Notes: a model not told the origin generated them from the letters alone. Shown: positions 45,691-57,915, counted from the stretch's first letter. The stretch is 64,000 nucleotides of DNA from Eulemur rufifrons (GCF_041146395.1 NC_091001.1:101578965-101642964); one strand, 5' to 3'. A program made the numbers and translations.

Positions 45691-47030
45691 GTTTGCCCCA
45701 TGATGTAGTTTGCTGCCTTAAGAGATTGTATCTCAGTGCAGCCGTAGAATGACTTATCCAGAAGAGTCTATTTGAAACCTGGCTCTGTGCAGGCTTAAAC
45801 ATTTTGTTTATGTGGTGAAAATAAGGAGAACGTCATCCTTGAGGAAGGATTTCGTTTTTAACTTTTGGCCAAACACCGTCTTTCATCCCCTCCCCCTGTA
45901 TAAAAAAAAAGAAAAAAAAATGCTCTGGCTTGTATTTATGAGGGAGTTAGCCATACAGTTCCCCTTTCAAAGCTGTTCACATGGAAAGGAAACTGGCCTT
46001 GACATTTACACAGTCCAGGAGGGTTCCAAATAGAATTTGGACAGATTGGGAAGTTACCATCTTGGAGTGTGTGGGGAAAGCAATCCTGGTGGGAAGATGT
46101 GGTGACATATATGAGACAATCCATGGATGTCAGGAATGTGCCGCTCTCTATGTGCCTCTCTGCTCCACGATCCAATGGGCTTGCCAAAAATATGCATATG
46201 TTCTTTATGATATCACATGAGAAGCCCATCCAATTAGAGCACTCCACACTAAAGGCAAGGAGTATAATTTCTGCGTATATTTATGATTGCTTAATGTCAA
46301 CAAAAGGGTCTTTTAAACACAGCACATTCCTTACCCTGCCCTCCCAGATCATGCTAAACACATCCAAATGCACGAACTGTAAAAGAGGGAAGACGAGTGT
46401 CGGCACCAAGCTCTTTGGTTTGTGCATCTGGCCAGCGTCCGCTGGGAGAAATGTAAGTCGGAGTTTACCACATGGATTACAAATGTGCTGAATTGCAAGA
46501 ATGATTATTAAATGAAAATATCCATAGCACCTGCAGCTTGTCCCGGAAAATTCCCCCAGGGTATTGTGGGTGCTTTTTTAAAAAATTTAAAACAACACAA
46601 AAAAAAGTAAGACAGGGTGAGATGCAAATGGCAACTCCAGCTGCTTCTAGTAGCAGCTCCATTAATGTTCCTAAAGGGTTTGAGGAGTCCATTCCGTGGA
46701 TCCGAGCTGCTTCCACTCTCAGCGGGAGTGTGCGGAGGGAGGGGCTCGGGGAATATCCTTAGCCTCTTTCCTTTGAGGTTCGGATGATCAAGACAATGAA
46801 AATAATAGCAATGTAAATGGAAAGTGCTTTAAAAAACAAAGCATATCCAGCACAGGGGGAAGCACGAGGCTAGCTCCAGAGCTGGCCCAGCGGCAGTGTT
46901 TATTCTGTTAGAAGGTCAGGGCTTCTTCTGAAAACAGAAACTGAGAGGCTATGTGGATTTTGTTGATTTAATACATGATTGTGTATATATATAGAACACT
47001 CTGCACATATGTAATATTTGGCTGTGTTTC
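45691..47030. other. No recognised feature
   Basis: Single-copy-looking DNA. Frames of 103-140 codons at 45936-46247 and 46069-46491 overlap in antisense and carry no domain I recognise. An ATGCAAAT octamer and an ATTAAT core lie near 46623-46666, but such words are common by chance. Confidence 0.4.
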
Positions 47031-47083
47031 AATTAGCTTCTGTGTGTGTGTATGTGTGCACACACATACCACAGAAGCTAATT
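47031..47083. repeat. 53-bp near-perfect palindrome with TG/CA core
   Basis: AATTAGCTTCTGTG (47031-47044) pairs perfectly with CACAGAAGCTAATT (47070-47083). Inside it GTATGTGTG pairs with CACACATAC. Only four extra bases (TGTG) in the left arm break the symmetry. It could extrude as a hairpin. It does not match the ends of any element I know. Confidence 0.9.
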
Positions 47084-47129
47084 TGTGAAAAGAAAAATAA
47101 TGAAGTTAGGAGAAGTCCAGTGAGGTGGT

Positions 47130-47352
47130 TAATTTCTGGGATTTGAAATCAGAATTCCCACCCTGCCACTGAAAGCACTTGAGCAAGTCATTTAACCTTT
47201 CTGAGCCTCAGTCCCCTCATGCATAAAACAGAGATCATTGTTAAACCCATAGTTGTCTCACCAGTAAATATAAGGACTGAATGAGGTAATGTGTGTGAAA
47301 ATGCTTTGAATATTATAAGTTGCTAACAAAATATTGGTTGCTATTATTATTT
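47130..47352 (-). mobile_element. MIR SINE, nearly complete
   Basis: The plus strand reads the reversed MIR: 'ACCCTGCCACTGAAAGCACT', 'CAAGTCATTTAACCTTTCTG', 'AGCCTCAGTCCCCTCATGCA', 'TGAATGAGGTAATGTGTGTG' and a closing 'TTGCTATTATTATTT'. Confidence 0.85.
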
Positions 47353-47548
47353 GAAAGAAGTTTCCACTGCCAAAATTCTCATATATACTTATAATTCTAT
47401 CAGACATGTTAGCATAAACACAACTCACACACATAACCCGGAAAATGGAATCTGACCCAAACACTGCACACTTTAGGTAACCTCTTTTTGGTTATCTAAG
47501 GATAAAGAGAAAGCAGGCACTTACGTTTCTTTCTAGGGTTGGAGAATC

Positions 47549-47923
47549 AAAGGTGAATTGATCAGCTACAAGAAACAATGGTGATATAGCATCTCTTGTA
47601 TTTTCCTGAATACAGCTGGAACCCATTCTACTAAGTGAAGTATCCCAAGAATGGAAAAATAAGCACCACGTGTGCTCACCATCAAATTGGTTTCACTGAT
47701 CAACACCTAAGAGCACAGATAGGAACAGCATTCATCGGCTTCGGGCAGATGGGAGGGCGGAGGAGGGGATGGGTATATACATACATAATGAATGCGATGC
47801 GCACCATCTGGGGGATGGACACCCTTGAAGCTCTGACTGGGGTGGAGGGCAAGGGCAACAATATACCTAACCTAAACATTTGTACCCCTATAATATGCTG
47901 AAATTAAAAAAAGGTGAATTGAT
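47549..47923 (+). mobile_element. 5'-truncated young L1 with perfect target duplication
   Basis: The insert 47563-47909 is flanked by identical 14-bp copies of AAAGGTGAATTGAT (47549-47562 and 47910-47923). It starts within the end of ORF2 and runs through the 3' UTR ('CACCATCTGGGGGATGGACA', 'AACCTAAACATTTGTACCCC') to a short A-tail. At 347 bp it is a typical severely 5'-truncated L1. The 3' end is of the strepsirrhine type also seen at 11851-12490. The perfect duplication suggests a comparatively recent insertion. The frame 47635-47901 is part of it and is not a gene. Confidence 0.93.
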
Positions 47924-47969
47924 GTAATATGTGCTTCGTTAAAGGAAAAAATATTCAATGATACTTATT

Positions 47970-48345
47970 AAAGCAAGGTAAGGAAGATTTTATTGAGGAC
48001 TATCAGGATAGGGACCCTGCGACCGCATCTTGCAGTGGGGGGAGAGAGTGGGCTCAACTCCGAATGGCACAGGCCACTGGGAATGTAGAGCCGAGGAGTA
48101 GGGTAGGGGTCAGAGGATGGAAAATTACTAAGCGGAAACATCGGGTAAGGGGGATTCTGGCTAAACTGACCTAATAGGATTCTTGTCAAAGAGGGGCCAG
48201 GGTGATCCCACATCACCTGGGGAGTGGTGGATGGAGGATGAGGAGCCTGATCAGATACTCAGGGCGATGAGATACTGAAGGTAGGGGGTTCATGCTGAGC
48301 TGACTTCGCAGGGTTCTCTGCTAAAACTGGATTTTATCAGGAAGT
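47970..48345 (-). mobile_element. Possible LTR-like repeat with internal repetition
   Basis: The reverse of a polyadenylation signal (TTTATT, read AATAAA on minus) lies near 47982. Two related segments occur at about 48148-48197 ('GGTAAGGGGGATTCTGGCTA...') and 48280-48325 ('GGTAGGGGGTTCATGCTGAG...'), sharing a GACYT...AGGRTTCTYTG-like order. I cannot assign a family. Confidence 0.35.
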
Positions 48346-49335
48346 GCACAGTAAAGTGTGGCTGAAAAGAATCTTTGTCAGTTTGTACTTAAAAAAAAAT
48401 TACTATTAAGCTGTCATAGCACAAATATGATGGATGTTTTTAAAGGGCTTTAAGAAGAATGTGTTTGCACCCTCTTTCACCCCCCTAACCCCTGTTCCAG
48501 CCCCTGCCAACAAGCGTAGACTTCTGAAGGAGACTTCCACCTTGTCTCCTGGGCTGGGGCTTCGTGCTGCCAACCTGGGTAACTGGCATGAGCCTCCGGG
48601 AAGCTCAGCTGACATCAGAGAAGGGAAGAGGCTGCAGGAAAAGCAGAGACCAGAAATGCAGGAGGAAGGCAGGGCTGGAGTAAGGCGAGAGCCACTGACA
48701 ATTGCATTTTAGGACCACTTTGGGCAGATTTGAGAGAACAGAGATTTTGTTAGGACTGCTGCCATGCTATGTTGAGCAAAACTTTGGAAAGTTAATGGTT
48801 TAAAGCAAATTTTGAATGAGTTTTTCCTGTGTGTTGTACATTGCTGTTTTCTTTTGCCACTTTCTCAGACTTCAAGAAATAATTAAAATTGTTTGCGATT
48901 TCTCTTGTGAGATCGCTTCTGGATTTGACTGTATGTTGAGCTGGAACACTACCGAGCTCAGCTTTATGTGTGTGACATAAATGTTATTTAAAAAGAGACC
49001 CTTCTAAGGATTTTAACCTATATTTTGACGTCGGATAGACAAGTTATGTTTTCAGTTGTGAAAAGATTCTGGCATAATTTGAGGAATATGTGCTGAAATG
49101 AGACAAAAGAAATGCACAGGACATATAGGAATTTGTCTGTGTCTTCATGGCAAAATGCTGAATGGCAGAAGACTGAGGAAAAAAAAGCCAAAAGCTCAGG
49201 CCCACTGAGGGGTTCCTCGTCACAGCGCAGACTGCCTGCACACGTAATCGCTGCCTTTCTGCTGACTGGAACCTTTAACTATCCCAAAGGAGTCCTGGAC
49301 CCATGGGCGGTTCCAACTGCTTGAGAGTGTTAGGA
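48346..49335. other. No recognised feature
   Basis: Single-copy-looking DNA with a short A-run at 48391-48399. Nothing assignable. Confidence 0.4.
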
Positions 49336-49339
49336 TCAT

Positions 49340-49450
49340 CTACTCACATCCCTTCATTTAGTACTGAGAACAATCGGGCAAAGAAGGGGAGCCCAAGGTT
49401 AAATAATTAGTGAGGAGCATCTGAACCCACAGTTTGGTGCTCCTGATACC
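49340..49450 (+). mobile_element. MIR-type SINE fragment
   Basis: 'CATCCCTTCATTTAGTACTG', 'AAGGTTAAATAATTAGTGAG' and 'ATCTGAACCCACAGTTTGGT' follow the MIR order. Confidence 0.5.
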
Positions 49451-50499
49451 GCATCAGGCTCCCTTGCAAAGTATCCTCACGGAGACCCATAGGATCAGGG
49501 CTCATCTAGAAGAGACGCACCAGAGAGGTGGGGGTGTAGAGAAAAGACCCTTGCCACACACTGAACCACTTTTACAGCAGTGCCTGTTGTCTCCGCTGCC
49601 CCCCAAATCCCAGCAGTGCTGGGGAGCAGGCTGCTGCAGGAAGGAAGCCAGCTGCCACCATGCAGTGCACAGGCCTCCTGCTGGGAGGGCTCCCTCCGCT
49701 TGCTGAATCCATCTCAAGGAAATGGCCATCACTGTCTCTCCCGCATGGAGCCTGCAAAGTTACGTTAATCTCCCTGGCCAGTAAACCGAATGAGTAAGAT
49801 TTCACACATGTGCCGTTTACCTCCCACATAACATGCACACTCAATGTTAGACAGGAAGTATGCTTAAGGCTCTTTCAATGACTACATGGGATTAAACATA
49901 GAATTCCATTTTTCTTTTTACTTATAACAGATTGGCAAAGGCCTGAGAGGTATAAGTGTAATGTTGCTGAAAAACTTTAGTTTGAAATTCCTAGACTATA
50001 TAAAATCCCTTTCAACACTTCTTCCTATTCCTAAAAAATTGTTTTTATAAATTTAGTGAAAAGAGCTTCACTCATAGGATTTAAAAGAAATTGTATATAT
50101 TTCATGACTGTAATCAAACTGGAAACATAATGCGAACAGATAGCTCTTGTATTTTTGTTCTTCCACTTTAAGTTGCAATTGCCCATCTCTGAGTTATGTG
50201 CAAACCAAAATGAGAACTTGGGGAAAAAAACACATGTTCTGTTCAAGTTCTGAATGTTTGAGTATTGGCAGAAATGAGAGAGCCATAGAGTCACGGGAAA
50301 TTATGAAAAATCATTTCGCATCATTGCCCCTCTCCCTGCGCCGTCTCCCTATCATGTGCGCCTCTTTAATTACTGTAGCTCCCTGGCAGTTTCCTTTGGC
50401 TTTTAAAGGGAGCAGGAGGCTGCTCCTGCCTTTGATGACCCAGTGTAGCATCCAATAACAGTCACAGAAAAATACATAAGTATTTTCCTTATGTCTAAC
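49451..50499. other. No recognised feature
   Basis: GC-richer at 49450-49740, where four overlapping frames (49434-49706, 49502-49732, 49572-49844, 49580-49768) lie in both directions. None shows a domain. The rest is AT-rich. Confidence 0.4.
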
Positions 50500-52140
50500 C
50501 TAATTTCTAAATATAGACTTATGCTTCTGGCTATGATGCAGTAGCTAGTGGCAGACTTAAAATTCCTGCCAAGAACAACGAGAAGCCTGATTTTTAAAAA
50601 ATGTCTAAAGGCATGAGGGAGCTACTAACACAACAAGGACCTCAGGGGCCAGATACTAGAAGAATGAAAGCCCAGTGGGGTGAGCGCACCGCCTTTCTAC
50701 TCCGGGCACTTGGTAATTTTTGAGGTGGGGTAAGAGGTTGAGAAGTGTCAGCCTAAAAACAGACATCAGAGGAAAATCTAATTTAATATATTTTTTCAAG
50801 AGTAAGCAAAGAGGATTATAATATGGGATGCACAGCTAAGACAAGCCTCAGTTGCACCTGAAAAGGGGAAGGTAAGGGAAAGTTATTATTTGGCAAAAAG
50901 AGAAAAGTTCACATAGGATACTTGGAAACAGAGAGTTCATTGGTTCTGGAGGCTCAAACCTGGAATTGGCATCAGTTCTTTGGTGGAGATGCTGTTACTA
51001 GGCAAGTGTTCTGCAAGGGCATCTTATCTGAATTGCTGCAGTCTTAAAGAATACATGCAAAACATTGATCCTAAAAAGCATGAGATGCATAAAGGATGTG
51101 CAGGAATTTCTTGTGGGGTTATTTTAGAAAGTCTTTGAGACAGTCTTATCTCAGACAGGTGAGCATGTTAGGGTCTGATAAGACTGATTTCATCCTACTA
51201 CCTACAACTTTCACAATAGCCAGCCAGAGGATCACTTCTAATGAGCAGAGAAGTGATAGAGCTTTAGTCAATGTTAATGTCTGGGGAGCAAAAGATTGGA
51301 ATTCTGGATCTCCATGGCGCCAAAACATGAGGGCCAAGATCCCAGAAAGAAGAAAAAAAGGTGCAGATGAGTGAGCCTGATATTTGGCCTCATTTTTTCT
51401 TTTCTGAGCATTTGGCAATTAAGCTGTGTAGGGGGAAGACACTTAGAAGCTATACAGAAACAACTGAAGAACAGAGCAGAGTTTTTGGCAGTCATGTGGT
51501 ACCAAGGAATAAAAAATGGAGTTGAGAACTTGGAAAAGAAAAGGGGTCATTGCAGACACTTCAGGCTCTCAGTTGAGACCACTGGAGGGTTATGTCCTAC
51601 AGGTGGAGGCCAAGCAGAGTTAGAACAAGGCTACCACCGATGCAAACCAGTCTCAAATCAATTCAGTCTATGATTGAGTTGAGATCATTTGTTCCCTCCT
51701 GCCATCCCCTTTGAAAGAATATTACATCATCCAAAGCATGAAAATTTTTCATACATAATATCTGACATTCAATAAAAAATGATCAATCTTGCTGAGAAAC
51801 AAGACTGATAAATAAATAGACAAGAGAAACAGAAGGGTGACCCAAATATTCAAATTATTATAAATGGGTTGAAAAATAATTTGGATTAATATATTTAAGA
51901 AAATAGATGGCAATATGGATAATTTCATCATAGAACTAGAATCTATATAAAATAATCAAATGGAAATTCTAGGACTAAAAATTTCTAATATCTGATCCTA
52001 AGAAGTTAATAGATGGGTTTAAATGCAGATTAGAGGTGAAAACGAGCTCAGTACACTGGAAGACAGGCTAAAAGAAAATATTCAGGGTGAAGCATGGAGA
52101 TAAAACATCGTAAATATAATGGAAGTATTTCCTGCCTTTA
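50500..52140 (+). mobile_element. Ancient L1M/HAL1-type LINE, 5' region and ORF1
   Basis: An old L1M 5' region ('GACTTATGCTTCTGGCTATG', 'GCCAGATACTAGAAGAATGA') is followed by ORF1-type A-rich DNA ('CAAATGGAAATTCTAGGACT', 'AAGTTAATAGATGGGTTTAA'). That order fits the coiled-coil-encoding part of HAL1/L1M ORF1. The middle (about 51060-51690) is less clearly L1. It is broken throughout. Confidence 0.55.
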
Positions 52141-52279
52141 TGACATGAAATGAGAGTATTAGAACTTCTCATGTGTGATTTTCAGACTTTAAGTCTGAAG
52201 CAAAGTATGCCAAATAGAGGCCATCACCCCATCCATTTTTAACTGTTCAGAACAAGCAATTCTGGATGTTTAATATGGG

Positions 52280-52480
52280 GCACGGCTACTCATGCATGTA
52301 TTCATAGTCAGCCAACATTTATTGAAAGCCACTTTATGCCATTCTCTGTTTCAGGTGTTGATTATACCAAAAACAGCAAGATAATGTCCTTGCTCTCAAG
52401 AATTTAGTCTAATTTGAAAGGTAGACATAAACAAATAATTGCAGTAAAAAGCAGCAAATATACCATTATTGGTTACAATG
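52280..52480 (-). mobile_element. L2 LINE 3' end
   Basis: 'AGCCAACATTTATTGAAAGC', 'CAAGATAATGTCCTTGCTCTC' and 'GTAGACATAAACAAATAATT' are the reversed L2 tail in order. Confidence 0.7.
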
Positions 52481-52549
52481 TTTCCCATTGTAAATAATAA
52501 AAACCTTGACTCAGATTGTTTTTTAATGTTATTCTTTTTGTACTTTTTA

Positions 52550-52700
52550 ATTTCTATAATCATAGAAAGTTAGAGATAGATGGACAGGACCTTTCAAATC
52601 GACTAACCTCAGTGCTTTATTGTAACATTAAATATAACACAACACAAGTATATAAGGTCAGAGTGATGAAGTGACTAATTTATGTTCATATAGCAAATGA
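52550..52700 (+). mobile_element. MIR-type SINE fragment
   Basis: 'ACAGGACCTTTCAAATCGAC' and 'AGTGATGAAGTGACTAATTT' resemble the MIRb/MIR3 order 'ggaccttagagatcatctagt...gttaagtgacttgcc'. Confidence 0.5.
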
Positions 52701-52969
52701 ATTGTAATGCCCCAGATGAGACCTCTCTATTCTTTATTCAGTGCTTTCTTGTTACATCACGTTGCACACCTTGGTTTCCTTTTGAGCCCATTCTGTCTCA
52801 AAGCAAAGCATGTCGTCTCTCCCCTCAAACAAATAATCAGGCTAGACAGATTATACAGATAATTATGCAAAATTTTATATGGACTTTTCAAATTTCATTC
52901 ATTCTGAAATCTTTATTTATGACCAGGAACAATTGAAAATTTCCAAGGCAAAATAAGAATAAAATGATT

Positions 52970-53440
52970 CATGTATTTATCCAACCATCAAACATTGATT
53001 GGTATTTATGCACAAGATACTATGCTAAGCACTGGGAATGTTAAGAGTGATTTCATCGAGTGTGTTGTCTGGAGTGACAAATGAGTAAACACATCCCTAA
53101 GTAATAACAAGAATGACAAATGCTGCCATAGAGGTATGTGCCAAATAAGTGTACATAAGTGGAGATAAGACTTCTATTGAATAATCTTCTATGGTCAGAA
53201 GGCTTATAAAATATGGTAAATATATCACATGCTTTATGAAAATAAATATAGGAGCCCATATGTATATATGTGTATGAGAATATGGGTTATTTAAAATGCC
53301 TGAAGGTGACTGTGGCAGTGACAAAAGAACTAGACTCAATGCTGGTAACCTACAAGTAATTACCAGATCACTGCGAGATAGGAGAAAGACAAAGGTAGTC
53401 ACTAGCCCGCTGGTAGAGAGCACCAGGATGAGAGCACCAG
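52970..53440 (-). mobile_element. L2 LINE 3' region
   Basis: 'GCACAAGATACTATGCTAAG' and 'CACTGGGAATGTTAAGAGTG' open the reversed L2 tail. Later parts are diverged. The 108-codon minus frame (53097-53423) lies in it and I see no protein in it. Confidence 0.55.
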
Positions 53441-53669
53441 CACAGCTTAGGTAGAAGCCTGTATATATTAAGTGGTGGTTAGAGATCTACTGACACCATC
53501 TTTGATAAGCCCAGGAGAATGGACTGTGGGACTCTGAGTGCTCTCCCTGCCCTTAGTACCTTTGTGCAGTAAATGGCCACAAGTAGTTCTTTCAATGTAT
53601 TATTAATATATCATTTGATACTGTTATTCTGACCAATAAAGGTTGCAACTAAAAATCAGTTCTCTAGCC

Positions 53670-53900
53670 AGAAGTGACTTGACGTATTGTTCCATATGGG
53701 AAGGATTAACCACATGTAGCTATTGAGCACTGGAAATGTGGCTAATCCGAATTGAGATATGCTCCAAGTATAAAATACGCACAGCATTTCAAAGAGTTAG
53801 CATGGAAAAAGGAAGTAAATTACATTAATATTTTTTTTTACTTGTATTGAAATCTTAATTTAGATATGTTGGGTTACATATGGCTTATAAGCAAGCTGAG
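53670..53900. mobile_element. DNA transposon fossil, same family as 21891-22094, reversed
   Basis: 'CACATGTAGCTATTGAGCAC' is the diverged reverse complement of the internal part of the element at 21891-22094 (GCTCAATAGCC there). The rest ('AAATGTGGCTAATCCGAATT', 'ATATGTTGGGTTACATATGG') continues the longer family version. The terminal CACTGTCC is not clear. Confidence 0.6.
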
Positions 53901-54066
53901 GAAGCTGTCCTCTGTTCACAGTTTATTACTGATTTTTATCATGCACGTGTGTTGAATTGTGTCACACAATTCTCCATGTTCTCCACTCTTCCGTACAAAT
54001 CCTGTTCTAGCTAAGTCAGCACCTGCACTAGAACCCTAACAGCCATGTACAATCCTTTCTCTACAC

Positions 54067-54245
54067 CAGTGCTTCTCAAAGTGTGCCTCAGCCCAGCAGC
54101 ATCTGCATTAGCTGGGAACTTGTTAGAAATTCAAATCCTTGAATCCTATCCCAAATCCACTGAAATTAGAGTCTTTGGGGCCTAATAATCTATTTTAACC
54201 AGCCCTCCCAGGGACTAGGGTACACTAGAAGCTGGAGAACCACTG
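54067..54245 (+). mobile_element. MER20 hAT non-autonomous transposon
   Basis: It starts CAGTGCTTCTCAAAGTGTG and ends GAGAACCACTG, with the hAT terminal repeat CAGTG/CACTG. 'GGGAACTTGTTAGAAATTCA' is the MER20 core. At 179 bases it is close to full length (about 220). Confidence 0.85.
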
Positions 54246-54439
54246 CTCTCTGTCTTTATTAACAAAGTATCCTCTGCCCGAGCTTCTCCACTGCCTCTCT
54301 GCACATTCAAACTCCAAAGCTTCTTACCCTGCTTTCTCCCAAAATTTATCCTAAACTTCCTGAGAGAGCTTGTGCTGTCTTGCTGAAATGTTGACACACC
54401 TGAGCTCATTCGTGTACAATTTTAACTTGTTCTGTGAAT

Positions 54440-54570
54440 GGTTTCATGTGTGGGAGACAATGAACTTGAGTACCCCTAGAGGGCAGGAGTTTTGCAACCT
54501 CTCTTCTACCTCTCTAGTAAGCACATGGTGGATATGTTTTCTGCACTGAATTGAAGTCACACAAAACTTC
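54440..54570 (+). mobile_element. Possible L2/MIR-type tail
   Basis: 'TAGAGGGCAGGAGTTTTGCA' and 'TAGTAAGCACATGGTGGATA' resemble the L2 or MIR 3' end. Support is modest. Confidence 0.35.
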
Positions 54571-55560
54571 TTTGTTTTTCTGCATGGAAAATAGTGATGA
54601 TTCCCTTCCAGGTCAGGAGTGACATCCCAACACTTGCCTTTTTGTCTTCTTCCTGCCTGAGGTGAGACATCTAAAACCTAGGTGAATGGACTTTGGAAGC
54701 CTCTCTCCCTACATTTAGAAATTTTCTCCCTCATTGGCAAACATGCCAGGAAAGCCATATTTTTTTTTTCTTCTCTTAAAACATTGGGGTTATTGTAGCT
54801 TCAGAAGTGTGGCTAAATTTTTAGAGAACCTCTGAGAAAAGGAGATAAAGCTTGAAAGTCCTCAACGATTTGCTGGCTCTTTTTAAGACTATAAGAAACT
54901 CTTTAGGTACATTAAAATGTTTTCCTTTAATTTTTAATTTTTGTTTTACGATAAGGCTAATTAAGGCAACACCTGTTTGGAATGATATAGTCAGTGCTGG
55001 GTCAACATTTCCATTGGTTTATAATCCAGCTGTGAAAACTCAATTTGAACTAAAACTTGGGTGTATAATATCCAAACCCAGGGGGATTCAAAAGAAACAC
55101 TAATATACCAGTGTGCGTATTAGGGGGCAAAACAAATAGAAGCAAAGTGGTTTCAGGTGCTCTTTAGCACTGTGTAGTGTGCAAACTTTTTTTATGATCA
55201 TGGTTTGTAGGCCTTCAGCTCCTCATGTAGGTAGGATGCCTTTGGGTATTTAAAAAGAATGAAAACAGGCCAGTTAGTGTATGTAAAATACCAGCTACTG
55301 TGCACGCGTGGTAATGAGGTTTCTCTCATCAGAGGGGTTTTAAGATGTGAAATGACTATTTCCATGTTTCTCTGGATTTAAGACCCCCTGGAGGCATCTT
55401 GATGTGACAGATGACAATGTGTCTTGAAGACCAATGGGCTGCCTCTGTCCTGTCTCTCCTGTTGGGAGGCAGTGAGGCAGAGACTTACTAGCAAGTCATG
55501 TAAACAAACTGGAACTTGGGTTCAGGCTGGAAATAGCACTGCAGACTAGAACTTGCCCTA
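54571..55560. other. No recognised feature
   Basis: Single-copy-looking DNA with a T-run near 54760. Nothing assignable. Confidence 0.4.
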
Positions 55561-55750
55561 GAGTGGTTCTCAAACACTTTTTAATACCTACAGGGAGACC
55601 AATAAATAAAGCAGATAAAAGTGAAGTTTCTCAGATTGAATTAAGGGGAGAGCCTAGAGCCCCCAACTGCTTAGCTCAAAGACACACAGAAGCCTGGGAG
55701 AGGCTCCTGGAACTGCCAAGACTGTGAGAAGCATAGTTTGAAAATTACTG
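55561..55750. mobile_element. hAT non-autonomous transposon
   Basis: The 5' end GAGTGGTTCTCAAAC is one base from the hAT/MER 'cagtggttctcaaac' end. The 3' end GTTTGAAAATTACTG is its imperfect reverse complement. The 190-base size fits a MER-class element. It encodes nothing. Confidence 0.75.
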
Positions 55751-55879
55751 TCCCACTAGTAACATAAGCGACTAACCCAACTCTAAGGTTTATGTTGACA
55801 CGCTCTTTTGGAGTAAAAGTTTGATCAGCCAATGAGGGAGGTAAAATAAGTGTTGAACACACTTTGCTTGCAGGTACCT

Positions 55880-56050
55880 TTGAGAAACCCTAAAGCTCCA
55901 AGAAGAGGGAATTAAGAAAGGAGCACCTGGCTAGGATGGAGACTGGGGTCTGGTCCCAGCTGACCCCATGGTGTTTTACATGTGGGACCTTTTGCAAATC
56001 ACAGAGCCCCACGATGTTTCCCTGGGAGAGGGATGGGAATTCCTGCCAAG
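55880..56050 (-). mobile_element. MIR SINE fragment
   Basis: 'GACTGGGGTCTGGTCCCAGC' followed by 'GGGACCTTTTGCAAATCACAG' and 'GTTTCCCTGGGAGAGGGATG' is the reversed MIR order. Confidence 0.55.
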
Positions 56051-57915
56051 TTCATAGGTTTTCTTTTTCTTGTTTTAGAGGGGTGGGAAAGCAAATAAAA
56101 TTATGAGTTTGAAATTATTTTGTAAATTGTGGCACTAGTGGAATTTAAGCTATTAGGAGAGCCTGAGACGAAGTGGAATGTCAGCTACTATATTGGAACT
56201 GCACAGTACAGACGAGAAAGAAATTTTCCACCAACACTACCTGTACCCTTTCATCTTCGATTCCCTTTTCCTCCTTTTCTTTCTCACATGCCGGACTTTT
56301 GTGCTACTCTTGTCTCTCCTAGGTTTCCTGCTATTCTGGAGAAATACCTGCTTAATCTAAAATCATGATAGATCATTCAAGCTGTGCAAGATAGCAGAGA
56401 TGACAACCCCTGCCTCTGACTTTAAAGTTGGAAATTCCAGGTCTCTGCTGTCCTAGTCTTTGCTCTTTTGACTAATGGTGGAGGTACCTAAGTGTTCTCA
56501 TTGCAATGGGTAAAGGCATTGCCCTGCGGCACTGGCTGTTTCCTTCTGTGCGTCTCTTGCTTTCTGCCTGGAGTTAGAGGGAGACAGAGGACCTCACACT
56601 CTGAGACCTTGCTAGTGACCATCTGGGTCCTGTGTCACCTCTGTCCTCTCAGACACACAGTGCTTCACCATCCACCAGAGAGCACCCACCTGAGATCAAA
56701 CCCTCTGCCTAAATGTGTCAATGATTGAAAACAACCTTGAGTCTAGACATTTTTGGTGATTTGTAAAAATTACAAATAAAAATTGGTGTTGAAGTTATGA
56801 ATTCCTGATGGCTGAATTTTAGGTATCTGCAGATACAGCACTGGGGTGGGTGTCAAAGGTACCATCCCACATTCCTCCCATCCCACAGTACTGGCTGTCA
56901 CCTCAGCCTGCAAGTGAGTTCGACCAGGTGTTTTCCTCATTCCTCATTCTTCCTTTCACCCTATTAGTATTTTAGCTCTTGGCAGCAGTGATCCTGTAAC
57001 AATGAGAGGAAAGGGGAGAAGAGAGGGTGAGTGCAAGGCGGCCTGCATCCAAACTTTCTGAGACGGTCTCATTTCAATTCTTGTGGTTGCTCCTAGAAAA
57101 GATGTTAGAAACCATTGGAGTAACATGGAAATAATAATATCTTAGTACTGAAACTACATTTCCTATACTGTCTACGCAGTCAGGAATGGCAAAAATATTC
57201 TTTGTCACGCCATGTGCATTGAGTTTTGAGTTTCAGAAAAATAGGCAGGGGGTGGGAGAGCCTCACGTGGTTATGGCATCTCTTGTGCTTTGGAGGTTAC
57301 GAGGCTGGAGCTAGGGAGAATTCAGGAGAGGAGGTGAGGGCAATGAATGGCTTTTGTTTGCAGTTTGACAACCTGGTGATGGGTGGAGAGCGCTCTGGAG
57401 GCCCAGAGGGCCATCTGTCATGTGAGCACAACAGCAAGCTGACCCCCCGACGGGCTGAAGGCAACGGAGGGCTGCCAAATATCCAGCCCTCTAGGCTGTA
57501 GTGTCCCTTGAGAGGTTAGGAGCCCCTTCTTTCCACTGGGATTCCCCACATTTATCTCTCACAACTCACCAAGCTGGAATGTGACCTGTGCAGCCCTAAT
57601 TCCTTTTCCATGTGATTTTCTTGAGATATGTCTCAGCATTCCCCCACAGCATTCCCAAAGCCAAGCCCACTGTACTGTGACTGAAACAGAGAAGCCCCGT
57701 GGTGTAGTTGGCACAACTGACCACTTTCTCCTTTAACCCCTGTCCCTCTTTGGTTAGTGATTGCCCAGGGTCTCGTGGTAGACCCTCCCCTCATACCACA
57801 TGGGCTCCTTGGATGATCTGATCCCATTTCTCCAGTTTCTGCACATTGTACACCAATGACTCTGAGGTCTGCATTTCCAGTTCAGACCTTTTTCCTGAAA
57901 ATTCTCCTGTCTACT
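56051..57915. other. 1.9 kb without recognised features
   Basis: Single-copy-looking DNA with small frames (56129-56368, 56492-56728, 57226-57501). No domain, repeat consensus or CpG island was seen. Confidence 0.4.
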
